Below the pieces are notes generated by a model, which saw nothing but the letters and a program-made list of their open reading frames with translations, was not told the origin of the DNA and did not search any database. The position numbers and the translations under genes were made by a program. Source: Streptomyces sp. NWU339 (GTDB taxonomy: Bacteria > Actinomycetota > Actinomycetes > Streptomycetales > Streptomycetaceae). Taken from it: DNA of 64,000 nucleotides. Shown piece after piece: positions 45,853-55,133 of the stretch; the stretch's first letter is position 1, and each line of letters starts with the position of its first letter. Location of the stretch: positions 131,192-195,191 of the forward strand of contig NZ_QFRK01000009.1 in NCBI RefSeq assembly GCF_003143855.1. Reading direction: 5' to 3'.

Positions 45853-48591
45853 ATGGTCCGACTGATGGGTCGATCCCAGGCCCGGTCGCCCCAGCGGCCC
45901 AGCACCACGGCCCCCATACGTCGGCAACGGCAGGCAGACGACGGTTCGCGGTGGCACCCACCGGCGTGGCTCCGGCCGGTGCTGAGCGTACGCAGCGTCG
46001 CGGGGCAGGTGTTCATCCTGCATGTCGTGATCGTGCTGCTGCTGGTCGTGTCGGCCGTGATCGCCCTGGTGCTGCAGGTGAAACACGACAGCACTCAGGA
46101 GGCCCGCAGTCGTTCGCTCGCCGTCGCGGAGACACTCGCCCACTCCCCCGGCATCGTCGACGCGCTCAGGTCCCCCGACCCCACTCCCCTGCTCCAGCCG
46201 CGTGCGGAAGCCATCCGCAAGCAGGCGAAGGTCGACTTCGTCGTCGTCATGAACACCGAGGGCATCCGCTACACGCACCCCCAGACGGACCGTATCGGCA
46301 AGAAGTTCGTCGGCGCCCTGCAGCCCGCGCTGGCCGGACGGCCGGTCACCGAGGAGATCACGGGCACCCTCGGTCCCCTCGTCCAGGCCGTGGTGCCGGT
46401 GACCGGCCCCGACGGCATCGTCGTGGGCCTGGTCTCGGCGGGGATCACGATCGAGCACGTCGGGGGCGCCGTCGACGACCAGCTGCCGCTGGTGCTGGCC
46501 ACCGGGGGCGCCGCGCTCGTGCTGGCCACCGCGGGCGCGGCCCTGATCAGCAGGCGCCTGCTGCGGCAGACCCACGGACTGGGCCCGCACGAGATGACCC
46601 GGATGTACGAACATCACGACGCGGTGCTGCACGCGGTGCGGGAAGGCGTGGTCATCCTCGCCGGCGACGGCACCCTGCTGCTCGCCAATGACGAGGCGCA
46701 CCGGCTGCTCGGTCTGCCCGAGGACGCGGAGGGCCGCCATGTGCGCGACCTCCCCCTCGACCCCGGCACCGCCGACCTGCTGTCCTCGGGGCGCGTCGCC
46801 ACGGACGAGGTGCATCGGGTCGGCGGCCGGCTGCTGGCCGTCAACCAGCGCTCCACCGACCGCGCCGGGGGGCCGCCCGGCAGCGTCGCCACGGTCCGCG
46901 ACTCCACCGAACTGCGTGCCCTGTCCGGCCGGGCCGAAGCCGCGCGGGAGCGGCTCGACATGCTCTACGACGCCGGTGTGGGCATCGGGACCAGCCTGGA
47001 CATCACCCGCACGGCCGAGGAACTGACGGAACTCGCCGTACCGCGGTTCGCGGACTTCACCACGGTGGACCTGTTCGAGGCGGTGCTGGACGGCGGTCAG
47101 CCGGACGGGGCGGGCCCGGTGCGCCGCACGGCGATGGCCGGCGTCCGCGAGGACGCCCCGCTCTACCCGGTGGGCACCCGGACCGGGTTCGTCGGGTCGT
47201 CCCCGCAGGGCCGCAGCCTCGCCACCGGCCGGCCGATCGTCGTGCCCCGGCTGAGTGAGGCCCCGGGGTGGCGGGCGCAGGACACGGAGCGCTCCGGGCA
47301 GGTCGTGGAGTACGGCATCCACTCGCTGATCACCGTGCCGCTGCGAGCCGGTTCCCTGCTGTTGGGCGTGGTCGGCTTCTGGCGTTCCGAGAAGCCCGAG
47401 CCGTTCGACGAGGACGAGCTGGCCCTGGCGGAGGAACTGGTCGCGCGGGCCGCGGTGTCCATCGACAACGCCCGCCGCTACACGCGCGAGCACGGCATGG
47501 CGGTCACGCTCCAGCGCAGCCTGCTGCCCCGCAGCCTGCCCGAGCAGAGCGCCCTGGACATCGCCTACCGCTATCTGCCCGCCCAGGCCGGGGTGGGCGG
47601 TGACTGGTTCGACGTCCTGCCGCTGTCCGGGGCGCGGGTCGCGCTGGTGGTCGGCGATGTCGTCGGGCACGGGCTGCACGCCGCGGCCACCATGGGGCGA
47701 CTGCGCACGGCGGTGCACAACTTCTCCGCGCTCGACCTGCCGCCCGACGAGCTGCTGGGCCTGCTGGACGAGTTGGTCGGCCGCATCGACTCGGACGAGA
47801 CGGAGGACGCGCACAGCGCCCCGGTGACCGGGGCGACCTGTCTGTACGCCGTCTACGACCCGGTCACCCGCAAGTGCGAGGTCGCCCGCGCGGGCCATCC
47901 GCCGCCCGCGCTGATCCATCCGGACGGCACCGTGGAATTCTTGGACGTGCCCGCCGGCCCGCCCTTGGGACTGGGCGGGCTGCCGTTCGAGACGGTCGAG
48001 CTGGAGCCGGCGGAGGGCAGTCGTCTCGTCCTGTACACCGACGGGCTGGTCGAGGACCGGCAGCACGACATCGACGTCGGTCTGGAGCTGCTGCGCGAGG
48101 CGCTGGCGCGGGCCGGGGACTCCCCCGAGGACACCTGCCGGGCCGTGCTGGAGTCCCGGAGTCCGGCCAGGGCACGGGACGACATCGCCCTGCTGGTGGC
48201 CCGTACCCGGGCGCTCGCCGCGGACCGGATCGCCCAGTGGCCGGTGCCCTCCGAACCGGCGGCCGTCGCCGAGGTGCGCGCCGCGGTCACCCGGAAGCTG
48301 ACCGAATGGGGACTGGAGGACCTCTCCTTCAGCACGGAGCTGATCCTGAGCGAGCTGGTCACCAACGCGATCCGTTACGGCGGCGGTCCCATCGAGGTGC
48401 GGATGCTGCGGGACCGCCATCTGATCTGCGAGGTCTTCGACAGCAGCAGCACCTCGCCGCATCTGCGGTACGCGACCATGACCGACGAGGGCGGGCGCGG
48501 CCTGTTCCTGGTGGCGCAGCTGGCGGAGCGCTGGGGCACCCGCTATCTGCCGACCGGTAAGGTCATCTGGGCGGAGCAGTCCATCCCGTGA
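45853..48591 (+). CDS. SpoIIE-type PP2C phosphatase with Cache-like sensor, PAS, GAF and ATPase domains
   Basis: 912 residues, membrane-bound. TM1 (about 53-75) and TM2 (about 211-233) flank an extracellular CitA/DcuS-like sensor, recognisable by VVMNTEGIRYTHPQTDRIGKKF. Then come a PAS domain (about 255-350), a GAF domain (about 370-545), a PP2C domain (GVGGDWFDV near 581, VGDVVGHG) and a C-terminal HATPase_c_2 domain (ELILSELVTNAIRYGG). Such proteins dephosphorylate anti-anti-sigma factors and may also carry the kinase/anti-sigma role, so one molecule could read a small carboxylate and reset a sigma factor. The start lacks a ribosome site; TAGTTA is 10 bases upstream. Confidence 0.93.
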   Translation: MVRLMGRSQARSPQRPSTTAPIRRQRQADDGSRWHPPAWLRPVLSVRSVAGQVFILHVVIVLLLVVSAVIALVLQVKHDSTQEARSRSLAVAETLAHSPGIVDALRSPDPTPLLQPRAEAIRKQAKVDFVVVMNTEGIRYTHPQTDRIGKKFVGALQPALAGRPVTEEITGTLGPLVQAVVPVTGPDGIVVGLVSAGITIEHVGGAVDDQLPLVLATGGAALVLATAGAALISRRLLRQTHGLGPHEMTRMYEHHDAVLHAVREGVVILAGDGTLLLANDEAHRLLGLPEDAEGRHVRDLPLDPGTADLLSSGRVATDEVHRVGGRLLAVNQRSTDRAGGPPGSVATVRDSTELRALSGRAEAARERLDMLYDAGVGIGTSLDITRTAEELTELAVPRFADFTTVDLFEAVLDGGQPDGAGPVRRTAMAGVREDAPLYPVGTRTGFVGSSPQGRSLATGRPIVVPRLSEAPGWRAQDTERSGQVVEYGIHSLITVPLRAGSLLLGVVGFWRSEKPEPFDEDELALAEELVARAAVSIDNARRYTREHGMAVTLQRSLLPRSLPEQSALDIAYRYLPAQAGVGGDWFDVLPLSGARVALVVGDVVGHGLHAAATMGRLRTAVHNFSALDLPPDELLGLLDELVGRIDSDETEDAHSAPVTGATCLYAVYDPVTRKCEVARAGHPPPALIHPDGTVEFLDVPAGPPLGLGGLPFETVELEPAEGSRLVLYTDGLVEDRQHDIDVGLELLREALARAGDSPEDTCRAVLESRSPARARDDIALLVARTRALAADRIAQWPVPSEPAAVAEVRAAVTRKLTEWGLEDLSFSTELILSELVTNAIRYGGGPIEVRMLRDRHLICEVFDSSSTSPHLRYATMTDEGGRGLFLVAQLAERWGTRYLPTGKVIWAEQSIP

Positions 48592-48635
48592 CCACGGGGT
48601 CCGTGCCGGAAACCACGTGAGAGGCCTCGAGAAGC

Positions 48636-48693
48636 CATAAGGGCCACTTATGTGCCCATAGACCGGACCCGCGTACCAGGTAAGGCAAGCCTT
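48636..48693. promoter_or_regulatory. Two dyads upstream of FprA: CATAAG-N5-CTTATG and an iron-box-like site
   Basis: CATAAGGGCCACTTATG (48636-48652) has six-base arms and a five-base centre. AAGGCAAGCCTT (48682-48693) sits inside AGGTAAGGCAAGCCTTTG, which resembles the IdeR/DmdR iron box (TTAGGTTAGGCTCACCTAA) in the AGGT-AGGC-CCT core but misses several positions. It lies just before a TAGGAT -10 candidate (48698-48703). Confidence 0.45.
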
Positions 48694-48742
48694 TGTTTAG
48701 GATCGAGTGAGGCTCTTGTCATCGCTCGAAGGGAACCTGCCC

Positions 48743-50107
48743 ATGCCCCGCCCCCTGCGGGTAGCCGTCGTAGGATCCGGCCCCGCCGGGATCTACGCCG
48801 CCGACGCCCTGCTCAAGTCCGACGTGGCCGCCGAACCGGGCGTCTCCATCGACATCTTCGAGCGCATGCCGGCGCCGTTCGGTCTGATCCGGTACGGCGT
48901 CGCTCCCGACCACCCGCGGATCAAGGGCATCATCACGGCCCTGCACCAGGTGCTCGACAAGCCGCAGATCCGGCTGTTCGGCAATGTGGACTACGGCGCG
49001 GACATCCATCTCGACGACCTGCGCGCGTTCTACGACGCTGTGATCTTCGCCACCGGCGCGACCGCCGACCGGGCGATGTCCGTCCCGGGGATCGACCTCG
49101 ACGGCTCGTACGGCGCGGCCGACTTCGTCTCCTGGTACGACGGTCACCCGGACGTGCCGCGCACCTGGCCGCTCGAGGCGGAGAAGGTCGCCGTGCTCGG
49201 CGTCGGCAACGTCGCCCTCGACGTCGCCCGCATCCTGGCCAAGACGGCGGACGAACTGCTGCCGACGGAGATCCCGCCGAACGTCCACGAAGGGCTGAAG
49301 GCCAACAGGGCACGGGAGATCCACGTCTTCGGCCGTCGCGGCCCGGCGCAGGCGAAGTTCAGCCCGATGGAGCTGAGGGAGCTGGACCACTCCCCCAGCA
49401 TCGAGGTGATCGTCGACCCCGAGGACATCGACTACGACGAGGGCTCGATCGCGACCCGGCGCGGCAACAAGCAGGCCGACATGGTCGCCAAAACCCTGGA
49501 GAAGTGGGCGATCCGCGACGCGGGCGACCGTCCGCACAAGCTGTTCCTGCACTTCTTCGAGTCGCCGTCCGAGATCCTCGGCGAGGACGGCAAGGTGGTC
49601 GGCCTGCGCACCGAGCGCACGGAGCTGGACGGCACCGGCAACGTCAAGGGCACCGGCGAGTTCAAGGACTGGGACGTCAGCGCGGTCTACCGCGCGGTGG
49701 GCTACCTGTCCGACAAGCTCCCCAAGCTGCCCTGGGACATCGACTCCGGCACCGTTCCGGACGAGGGCGGCCGGGTCATGCAGGAGAACGGCGAGCACCT
49801 GACGTCCACCTACGTCACCGGGTGGATCCGTCGCGGCCCGGTGGGCCTGATCGGCCACACCAAGGGCGACGCCAACGAGACGGTGGCGAACCTGCTGGAC
49901 GACTTCGCCAACGGCCGGCTGTCGGCGCCGGCGTCGCCCGCCCCGGAGGCCGTGGACGCGTTCCTCGCCGAGCGCGCCGTCCGCCACACCACCTGGGACG
50001 GCTGGTACCGGCTGGACGCCGCGGAGAAGGCGCTGGGCGAGCCGCAGGGACGCGAGCGGGTGAAGCTCGTGGAGCGTGAGGACATGCTGCGGGAGAGCGG
50101 CGCATGA
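48743..50107 (+). CDS. fprA: Ferredoxin-NADP+ reductase, adrenodoxin-reductase-like (FprA type)
   Basis: 454 residues. The FAD-binding GSGPAGIYAAD is at about 11-21, followed by APFGLIRYGVAPDHP and the NADP-binding GVGNVALDVARIL. The GRRGPAQAKFSPMELREL and terminal GWIRRGPVGLIGHTKGDA blocks are diagnostic of mycobacterial FprA and mitochondrial adrenodoxin reductase. It supplies electrons from NADPH to ferredoxins, potentially for P450s elsewhere, since the 40-kb P450 has its own reductase. ATG at 48743 with GAAGGGAA upstream. The possible iron box upstream would fit iron-responsive control. Confidence 0.93.
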   Translation: MPRPLRVAVVGSGPAGIYAADALLKSDVAAEPGVSIDIFERMPAPFGLIRYGVAPDHPRIKGIITALHQVLDKPQIRLFGNVDYGADIHLDDLRAFYDAVIFATGATADRAMSVPGIDLDGSYGAADFVSWYDGHPDVPRTWPLEAEKVAVLGVGNVALDVARILAKTADELLPTEIPPNVHEGLKANRAREIHVFGRRGPAQAKFSPMELRELDHSPSIEVIVDPEDIDYDEGSIATRRGNKQADMVAKTLEKWAIRDAGDRPHKLFLHFFESPSEILGEDGKVVGLRTERTELDGTGNVKGTGEFKDWDVSAVYRAVGYLSDKLPKLPWDIDSGTVPDEGGRVMQENGEHLTSTYVTGWIRRGPVGLIGHTKGDANETVANLLDDFANGRLSAPASPAPEAVDAFLAERAVRHTTWDGWYRLDAAEKALGEPQGRERVKLVEREDMLRESGA

Positions 50108-50140
50108 GCTGAGGGCCGGGCGACCGGCACCGAACGTACC

Positions 50141-50186
50141 GCGGAGCGCCCGTCCGGTCCCTCGAGGGACCGGACGGGCGCTCCGC
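50141..50186 (+). terminator. 46-bp perfect palindrome, terminator of fprA
   Basis: Arms of 23 bases each (starting GCGGAGCGCCCGTCCGG) meet at CTCGAG with no unpaired centre, and TTTCC follows on the plus strand. It begins 34 bases after the fprA stop. Confidence 0.88.
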
Positions 50187-50261
50187 TTTCCGCGCGGTCG
50201 GCGAGCGGCCGCCGGCGCCCACCGGCACCCCCCTGACGTGACAGCAATCGAAGTTGTGTAC

Positions 50262-50307
50262 GATCCAGCCTCCACTGGATCACCATATGACCTTCACACA
50301 AAGGTCA
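50262..50307 (+). promoter_or_regulatory. Two dyads in the leader of the lamin-tail gene
   Basis: GATCCAG-CCTCCA-CTGGATC (50262-50281) and TGACCTT-CACACA-AAGGTCA (50288-50307) are both perfect seven-base dyads with six-base centres, six bases apart. A TACGAT -10 candidate (50259-50264) overlaps the first. They are either tandem operators or 5' leader hairpins ending 18 bases before the ATG. Confidence 0.5.
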
Positions 50308-50325
50308 TGCAGGGGGGATGAGTTC

Positions 50326-50823
50326 ATGCGCATACGCACTGCTGCCGTCGCCACCACCGCCGCCGCGAGCGCCCTGGCCATGCTGACGGCCGTTCCGGCG
50401 CACGCCGCCGAGTACACCTCCGCGCTCAAGGTGCGCGGCGTCCAGTACGACGCTCCGGGGCGCGACTCCAACAAGTGCTCCACGGGCAACACGCACCAGG
50501 AGTACCTGACGATCAAGAACTACTCGTCGACGAAGACCGTGAACCTCAAGGGGTACCTGGTCAAGGACGCCGCCGGGAACCGGTTCGTCTTCACCGCCAA
50601 CCACTACCTCGAGCCCCGCGACTACGTGAAGCTGCGCGGCGGCCACGGCACCGACTCCGACAAGAACAACGTCGTCTACCGCGACAACTGCAACTTCATC
50701 TGGAACAACGACAAGGACACGATCTACCTGGTCAAGCCCACGGGCAGCCGCGCCGACGTGCACTCGTACACGAAGCGCGGCTCCGACCGGGACGGCGACG
50801 GGTACATCAGCTTCCACAAGTGA
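50326..50823 (+). CDS. Secreted lamin-tail-domain (LTD) protein
   Basis: 165 residues with a Sec signal peptide (about 1-27, ending AHA). The mature part is a single LTD immunoglobulin-like fold: EYLTIKNYSSTKTVNLKGYLVKDAAGNRFVF, then YVKLRGGHGTDS and FIWNNDKDTIYLVKPTG. The final DRDGDGYISF resembles a calcium-binding loop. LTD proteins in Streptomyces are secreted and often linked to extracellular nucleases or surface binding; a stand-alone copy has no defined activity. ATG at 50326 with GGGGGGATG upstream. Two dyads precede it. Confidence 0.85.
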   Translation: MRIRTAAVATTAAASALAMLTAVPAHAAEYTSALKVRGVQYDAPGRDSNKCSTGNTHQEYLTIKNYSSTKTVNLKGYLVKDAAGNRFVFTANHYLEPRDYVKLRGGHGTDSDKNNVVYRDNCNFIWNNDKDTIYLVKPTGSRADVHSYTKRGSDRDGDGYISFHK

Positions 50824-50841
50824 CCGACCCCCGCCGGACCG

Positions 50842-53211
50842 TCATTCCATGAGCGGTAGGTGGCCCGTCTCCCCCGGGTGGAGGCGGGCCGTGCGGTCCG
50901 GGAGGCGCACGTCGATCGGGGCGGGGCCGGAGGCCGGCACGGTGATCTCCAGCAGGCCGCGTTCCAGCCTCAGCCGGACACCCCAGTGGCCGTGGTAGCG
51001 CAGGGTGAAGCCGTAGGAGGACAGCTCCGGCAGGGGTACCGGGTCCAGCCGCAGGGCGCCGCCCCGGGTCTCCAACCCGGGCAGTCCGCGCTGGACCAGG
51101 TCGAGGGTGCCGGCCATGGCTCCGAGGTGAATGCCCTCACCGGTGGTGCCGCCCTGGATGTCGGCGATGTCCCCGCGAAGTGCCTCCTGGCAGAACGTCC
51201 AGGCCTCGGCGCGCCGCTCCCGGGCCAGCACCCAGCCGTGGACGAGGCCGCTGAGGGTGGAGCCGTGGCTGGTGCGGTGCAGGTAGTGGTCCACCGTGAG
51301 CCGCCAGGTCGCCTCGTCCAACTCATGCCCCAACCGGCGGAACAGGCCCTGTAGTTCGGCCGGGGCGAACAGATAGCCGAGCATCAGGACGTCCGCCTGC
51401 TTCGAGGCCCGGTAGCGGTTGACGCTGTCGCCCTCGGCCTCCAGGATCCGGTCCAGCCGCCGGATGTCGTCGTAACGCCGCCGGTAGTCCTGCCAGTCGA
51501 GCTCGGCGAGCTTTCCGTACCCCTCGAACTGGCTGATGACCCCGTCGTGGAAGGGCACGTGCAGGGTGCGGGAGACCTCCTCCCACTTCTCGAGTTCGCT
51601 TCCGTCCAGACCCGTGCGCTCGTCGAGTTCCCGCCGTCGCGGCTCGGGCAGGTCGCGCAGCACGTCGAGGGTGTGGGCGAGCACCCAGGCAGCGGTCACG
51701 TTCGTGTAAGCGTTGTCGTCCAGTCCGGGCTCGGCCGCGTCGGGATAGGCGTCGTGGTACTCGTCGGGGCCGACCACACCCTTGATCCGGTGCCGGCCCA
51801 GCAGCGGGTCCCAGGCGGCGGCGTCCGCCCAGAAGCGGGAGATCTGCAGCAGCAGTTCGGCGCCTTTGGTGTGCAGGAACTCGGTGTCGCCGCTGGCCTC
51901 GCAGTACTGCCACACGTTGTACGCGATCGCCGAGCCCACATGGTGCTGAAGGTGGGAGTGGTCGGGTACCCAGCGGCCCGACCGCGGGTTGAGGTGGAGC
52001 CGTTGGGCCTCCTCCCGGCCGTCGCTGCCGCTCTGCCAGGGGAACATCGCCCCTCTGCGTCCGACGTCCCGGGCAGCGTTGAGGGCCCGGCCCAGTCGGC
52101 GGTGCCGGTAGTGCAGCAGGGCGTGGGAGACCTCGGGGAAGTGCAGGTTGAGGTAGGGCAGCACGAACAGCTCGTCCCAGAAGACGTGTCCGCGGTAGGC
52201 CTCGCCGTGCAGTCCCCTGGCCGGCACCCCGACGTCCAGGTCGGCGGTGTGCGGGGAGAGTGTCTGGAGCACATGGAAGAGGTGCAGACGCAGAATGCTG
52301 CCGGCCTCGCCGGGGACGTCCAGTTCGCCCCGGCGCCACAGCTGGCCCCAGGCCGTCCGGTGGGACTCCAGCAGTTCGTCGTAGGCGGGGACGCGGTCCA
52401 CCCGGTCGACGGCGGCGTGCAAGGGGTCGCTGATGGCCGGGTCGCGCGAGGTGTGGAGGGCGACGATCTTGTCCACGGTCGCCGTGTGGCCCGGGGCCAG
52501 GTGCAGACGGGTCGACTGGACGGCACGTCGGTCCTCCCTGCGGATCGCGGTGGGCGCCTCGGACAGCAGCCGGGAGGCGAAGGCGATCAGGATGTCCGAG
52601 GTACGGGTGCGGCAGGACAGCCACACCGTGTCCGGCGCCGAGCTGCCGCTGTGCAGATGGGTCAGATGCCGGCCGTCCAGGTCCCGGTAGCGTGCCACTC
52701 CCGTGTTGGTGACGCCGCCGTCGAGCGCCGCCTCGACCTCGAGGGCGCCGGAGTGCTGCTCCCCCGTGAACTCGGTGCGCAGCGCGGCCAGATGGGGGTC
52801 GGCCATGTGCACCAGCCGTTCCTGGTGGACCCTCAGTACCCGGCCGCCGCCCAGGTCGTACCGGGTCAGCCGCTCCAGCAGCCCGGAGGCCATCCGCAGG
52901 GTCTCGTGGTGGTCGAGCACGGTCGCGGTGTCGGGGGTGAGCCAGGTGCCGCCGGGCAGCCGGAAGCGCAGCGGCAGCCAGTTGGGGAGGTTGACGAGGT
53001 CCTCGTTCTCCACCTGCCGCCCGGCGACCTCCGAGGTGAGCCGGTCGTAGCAGCCGGCCTTGTAGGTGCCCGGGTAGTGCACCTCGTCGGCGGTACACTC
53101 CGGCAGCGCTCCCCGGGTGGCGAAGTAGCCGTTGCCGAGCGTGCACAGCGACTCCCGCAGGCGCGCCTCGGCGGCGTCGTACCCCTCGTACTCCCAGGTC
53201 CAGCCCGTCAC
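50842..53211 (-). CDS. Glycoside hydrolase family 65 (disaccharide phosphorylase/hydrolase)
   Basis: 789 residues. The order is a beta-sandwich N-domain, an (alpha/alpha)6 barrel and a C-terminal jelly roll. The catalytic acid is E484 in VVGPDEYHDAYPD, with GEAYRGHVFWDELFVLPYL, MFPWQSGSDGREE and the phosphate-loop HRTSHGSTLS all typical of maltose, trehalose and kojibiose phosphorylases. Phosphorylase versus trehalase-like hydrolase cannot be decided by eye. The usual partner, beta-phosphoglucomutase, is absent. The GTG at 53211 has AAGGAG seven bases upstream. It lies 95 bases after the DevS-like kinase on the same strand, so a stress link is possible. Confidence 0.9.
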   Translation of the reverse strand: MTGWTWEYEGYDAAEARLRESLCTLGNGYFATRGALPECTADEVHYPGTYKAGCYDRLTSEVAGRQVENEDLVNLPNWLPLRFRLPGGTWLTPDTATVLDHHETLRMASGLLERLTRYDLGGGRVLRVHQERLVHMADPHLAALRTEFTGEQHSGALEVEAALDGGVTNTGVARYRDLDGRHLTHLHSGSSAPDTVWLSCRTRTSDILIAFASRLLSEAPTAIRREDRRAVQSTRLHLAPGHTATVDKIVALHTSRDPAISDPLHAAVDRVDRVPAYDELLESHRTAWGQLWRRGELDVPGEAGSILRLHLFHVLQTLSPHTADLDVGVPARGLHGEAYRGHVFWDELFVLPYLNLHFPEVSHALLHYRHRRLGRALNAARDVGRRGAMFPWQSGSDGREEAQRLHLNPRSGRWVPDHSHLQHHVGSAIAYNVWQYCEASGDTEFLHTKGAELLLQISRFWADAAAWDPLLGRHRIKGVVGPDEYHDAYPDAAEPGLDDNAYTNVTAAWVLAHTLDVLRDLPEPRRRELDERTGLDGSELEKWEEVSRTLHVPFHDGVISQFEGYGKLAELDWQDYRRRYDDIRRLDRILEAEGDSVNRYRASKQADVLMLGYLFAPAELQGLFRRLGHELDEATWRLTVDHYLHRTSHGSTLSGLVHGWVLARERRAEAWTFCQEALRGDIADIQGGTTGEGIHLGAMAGTLDLVQRGLPGLETRGGALRLDPVPLPELSSYGFTLRYHGHWGVRLRLERGLLEITVPASGPAPIDVRLPDRTARLHPGETGHLPLME

Positions 53212-53306
53212 AACGACGCTCCTTCCGCGGTCGGCCCAGCGGAGAGCCCCGGTGGTTCGGCACGGGGTACCCAGCCCCGGGCCGGCCACACACGGCCGGA
53301 CAGGTC

Positions 53307-55031
53307 CTAACTCTCCCGTACGGGCGCGCGCCACACCAGGGTGGTGCCCCGGCCCGCGGAACTGTCGATCTCCAGCTCGCCCCCGAGTTGCGCGGCGCGC
53401 TCGGCCATGTTGCGCAGTCCGCTGCGGCGGCCGCCGGCCGGGATGCCCACACCGTTGTCGGAGACCGTCAGCCGTACCTCGCGGCCGTCGGTCTCGAGGG
53501 CCACCTGGGCACGGTCGGCGCGCGCGTGCCGGGCGATGTTGGTCAGGGACTCGGACAGGACGGCCACCACATGGTCGGCGGTCTCCTTCGACACATGGGT
53601 GTCGACCAGGCCCTCCATCCGTACGCTGGGGGCGAAGCCGAGCAGGGGAACCGCCTCGCCGACCACCCGCACGACGCGGGCCCGCAGACCGGTCCCGGAC
53701 GCGGTGTCGTGCGCGCGCAGACCGAAGATGGTCGACCTGATGATCTTTATGGTCTCGTCCAGGTCGTCCACCGCCCGGGCGACCCGCTCCGAGGCCTCCT
53801 TGTGCTCGATGAAGCGGCCGGCGCTCTGCAGCGTCATCCCGGTGGCGAACAGCCGCTGGATCGCCAGGTCGTGCAGGTCCCGGGCGATCCGGTCCCGGTC
53901 CTCGAGCACGGCGATCTGCTCGGCGTCGCGGCGCCGCTCCGCCAGTTCCATCGCCACGGCCGCCTGCGCGGCGAAGCCCTGCAGTGGCTCGATCTCCTTC
54001 TCGGAGAACTCGCCGGCGCCGGTGGCCCGCACCAGCAGGACGATGCCCCGGACACCGTCGCCCGATCCGACGGGCACCGCCACCGCCGGGCCGAGTCCGG
54101 CGAAGCGCGGTGGTCCGGACGAGACCCGCTCGTCGCTGGAGACGTCCGGGCTGGTGACGGGGGCGGCGCTGGTGAACGCCCGGCCCAGCAGACTGTCGTC
54201 GACGGGGACGACGAGCCCGCGGTGGGCGTCCGCCTCCTGGCCGATGGCGAGTTCCACGGTCAGTGATCCGGTGCCCTCCATCGGCACCGCCACCTCGGCG
54301 AGCGCGGCGCCGGTGATCTCCCTGGCGCGTTCGGCGATCAGCAGGAGGGCCTCGCTGCCGCCGCTGCCGGACATCAGGGCGTGGGTGATCTCCGTGTTCG
54401 CCTGCAGCCACCGCTCCCGCAGCCGGGACTCCTCGTAGAGCCGGGCGTTGTCGATGGCCACGCCGGCGGCGACGGCCAGGGTCGACAGGACCGACTCGTC
54501 CTCCTCGTCGAACTTCGCCCCGGCGCGCTTCTCGGTGAGGTACAGGTTGCCGAAGATCTGGTCACGGACCCGGATGGGGACGCCGAGAAAGCTGTTCATC
54601 GGCGGGTGATGGGGCGGGAACCCGTAGGAGGCGGGGTGGTCGGAGAGCTTGGCCAGCCGCAGCGGCTCGGGGTGGCGGATCAGTTCCCCGAGGATGCCGT
54701 GCCCCTCGGGGAAGTGGCCGATGCGGGCGATCGCTTCGTCGCTGACGCCGACGGTGTGGAAGGCCGACAGGCGTTTGCCGTCGGGGCCGATCACGCCGAG
54801 GGCGGCGTACTCCGCGTCCACCAGCACCGCCGCGGCGTCGACGATGCTGTGCAGGACCTGCTTCAGGTCGAGCTCGCGCCCCACCTCGAGGACGGCCTCC
54901 AGCAGGCTGTGCACCCGGTCACGCGTGCCGCGGGCCGCGTCGATCCGGGCCTGGAGCTCCTCCAGCAACTCGTCCAGCCGCAGCTGCGGCAGCCGAAGAC
55001 GGGCGTCCCCGTCCCGCTCGGAGCTCTCCAC
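53307..55031 (-). CDS. Two-GAF sensor histidine kinase, DevS/DosS-like
   Basis: 574 residues. GAF1 is about 55-200 and GAF2 about 222-365. The HisKA_3 phosphoacceptor is H387 (RIARDLHDLAIQRLF) and the ATPase region has TNIARHARA and DNGVGIP. The whole layout is that of mycobacterial DosS/DosT and Streptomyces OsdK. In GAF1 the HHPPMNSFLGVP segment (H141/H142) matches where DevS places its heme-ligating His, so oxygen, NO or CO sensing through heme is likely but inferred. GTG at 55031 with GGAGG nine bases upstream. Expressed after its response regulator. Confidence 0.92.
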   Translation of the reverse strand: MESSERDGDARLRLPQLRLDELLEELQARIDAARGTRDRVHSLLEAVLEVGRELDLKQVLHSIVDAAAVLVDAEYAALGVIGPDGKRLSAFHTVGVSDEAIARIGHFPEGHGILGELIRHPEPLRLAKLSDHPASYGFPPHHPPMNSFLGVPIRVRDQIFGNLYLTEKRAGAKFDEEDESVLSTLAVAAGVAIDNARLYEESRLRERWLQANTEITHALMSGSGGSEALLLIAERAREITGAALAEVAVPMEGTGSLTVELAIGQEADAHRGLVVPVDDSLLGRAFTSAAPVTSPDVSSDERVSSGPPRFAGLGPAVAVPVGSGDGVRGIVLLVRATGAGEFSEKEIEPLQGFAAQAAVAMELAERRRDAEQIAVLEDRDRIARDLHDLAIQRLFATGMTLQSAGRFIEHKEASERVARAVDDLDETIKIIRSTIFGLRAHDTASGTGLRARVVRVVGEAVPLLGFAPSVRMEGLVDTHVSKETADHVVAVLSESLTNIARHARADRAQVALETDGREVRLTVSDNGVGIPAGGRRSGLRNMAERAAQLGGELEIDSSAGRGTTLVWRAPVRES

Positions 55032-55133
55032 CCGTGGTCCTCCCGTTCGCTCGCCCCACCGGGAATGTGCCCCCGGCAGGTGCCACGGTAACGGGCCCGG
55101 CACGGTCGCGTCCCACCGATGCCGCACCCGGCG

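Noticed and set aside
45763..48462. An 899-codon minus-strand frame opposite the SpoIIE phosphatase
   Set aside because: No domains or ribosome site; the plus strand encodes a clear sensor-PAS-GAF-PP2C-ATPase protein.
53212..54411. In-frame N-terminal extension of the GH65 gene
   Set aside because: The extension overlaps the DevS-like kinase coding sequence and is Arg/Gly-rich; the GTG at 53211 has a good AAGGAG and gives the normal GH65 N-terminus.
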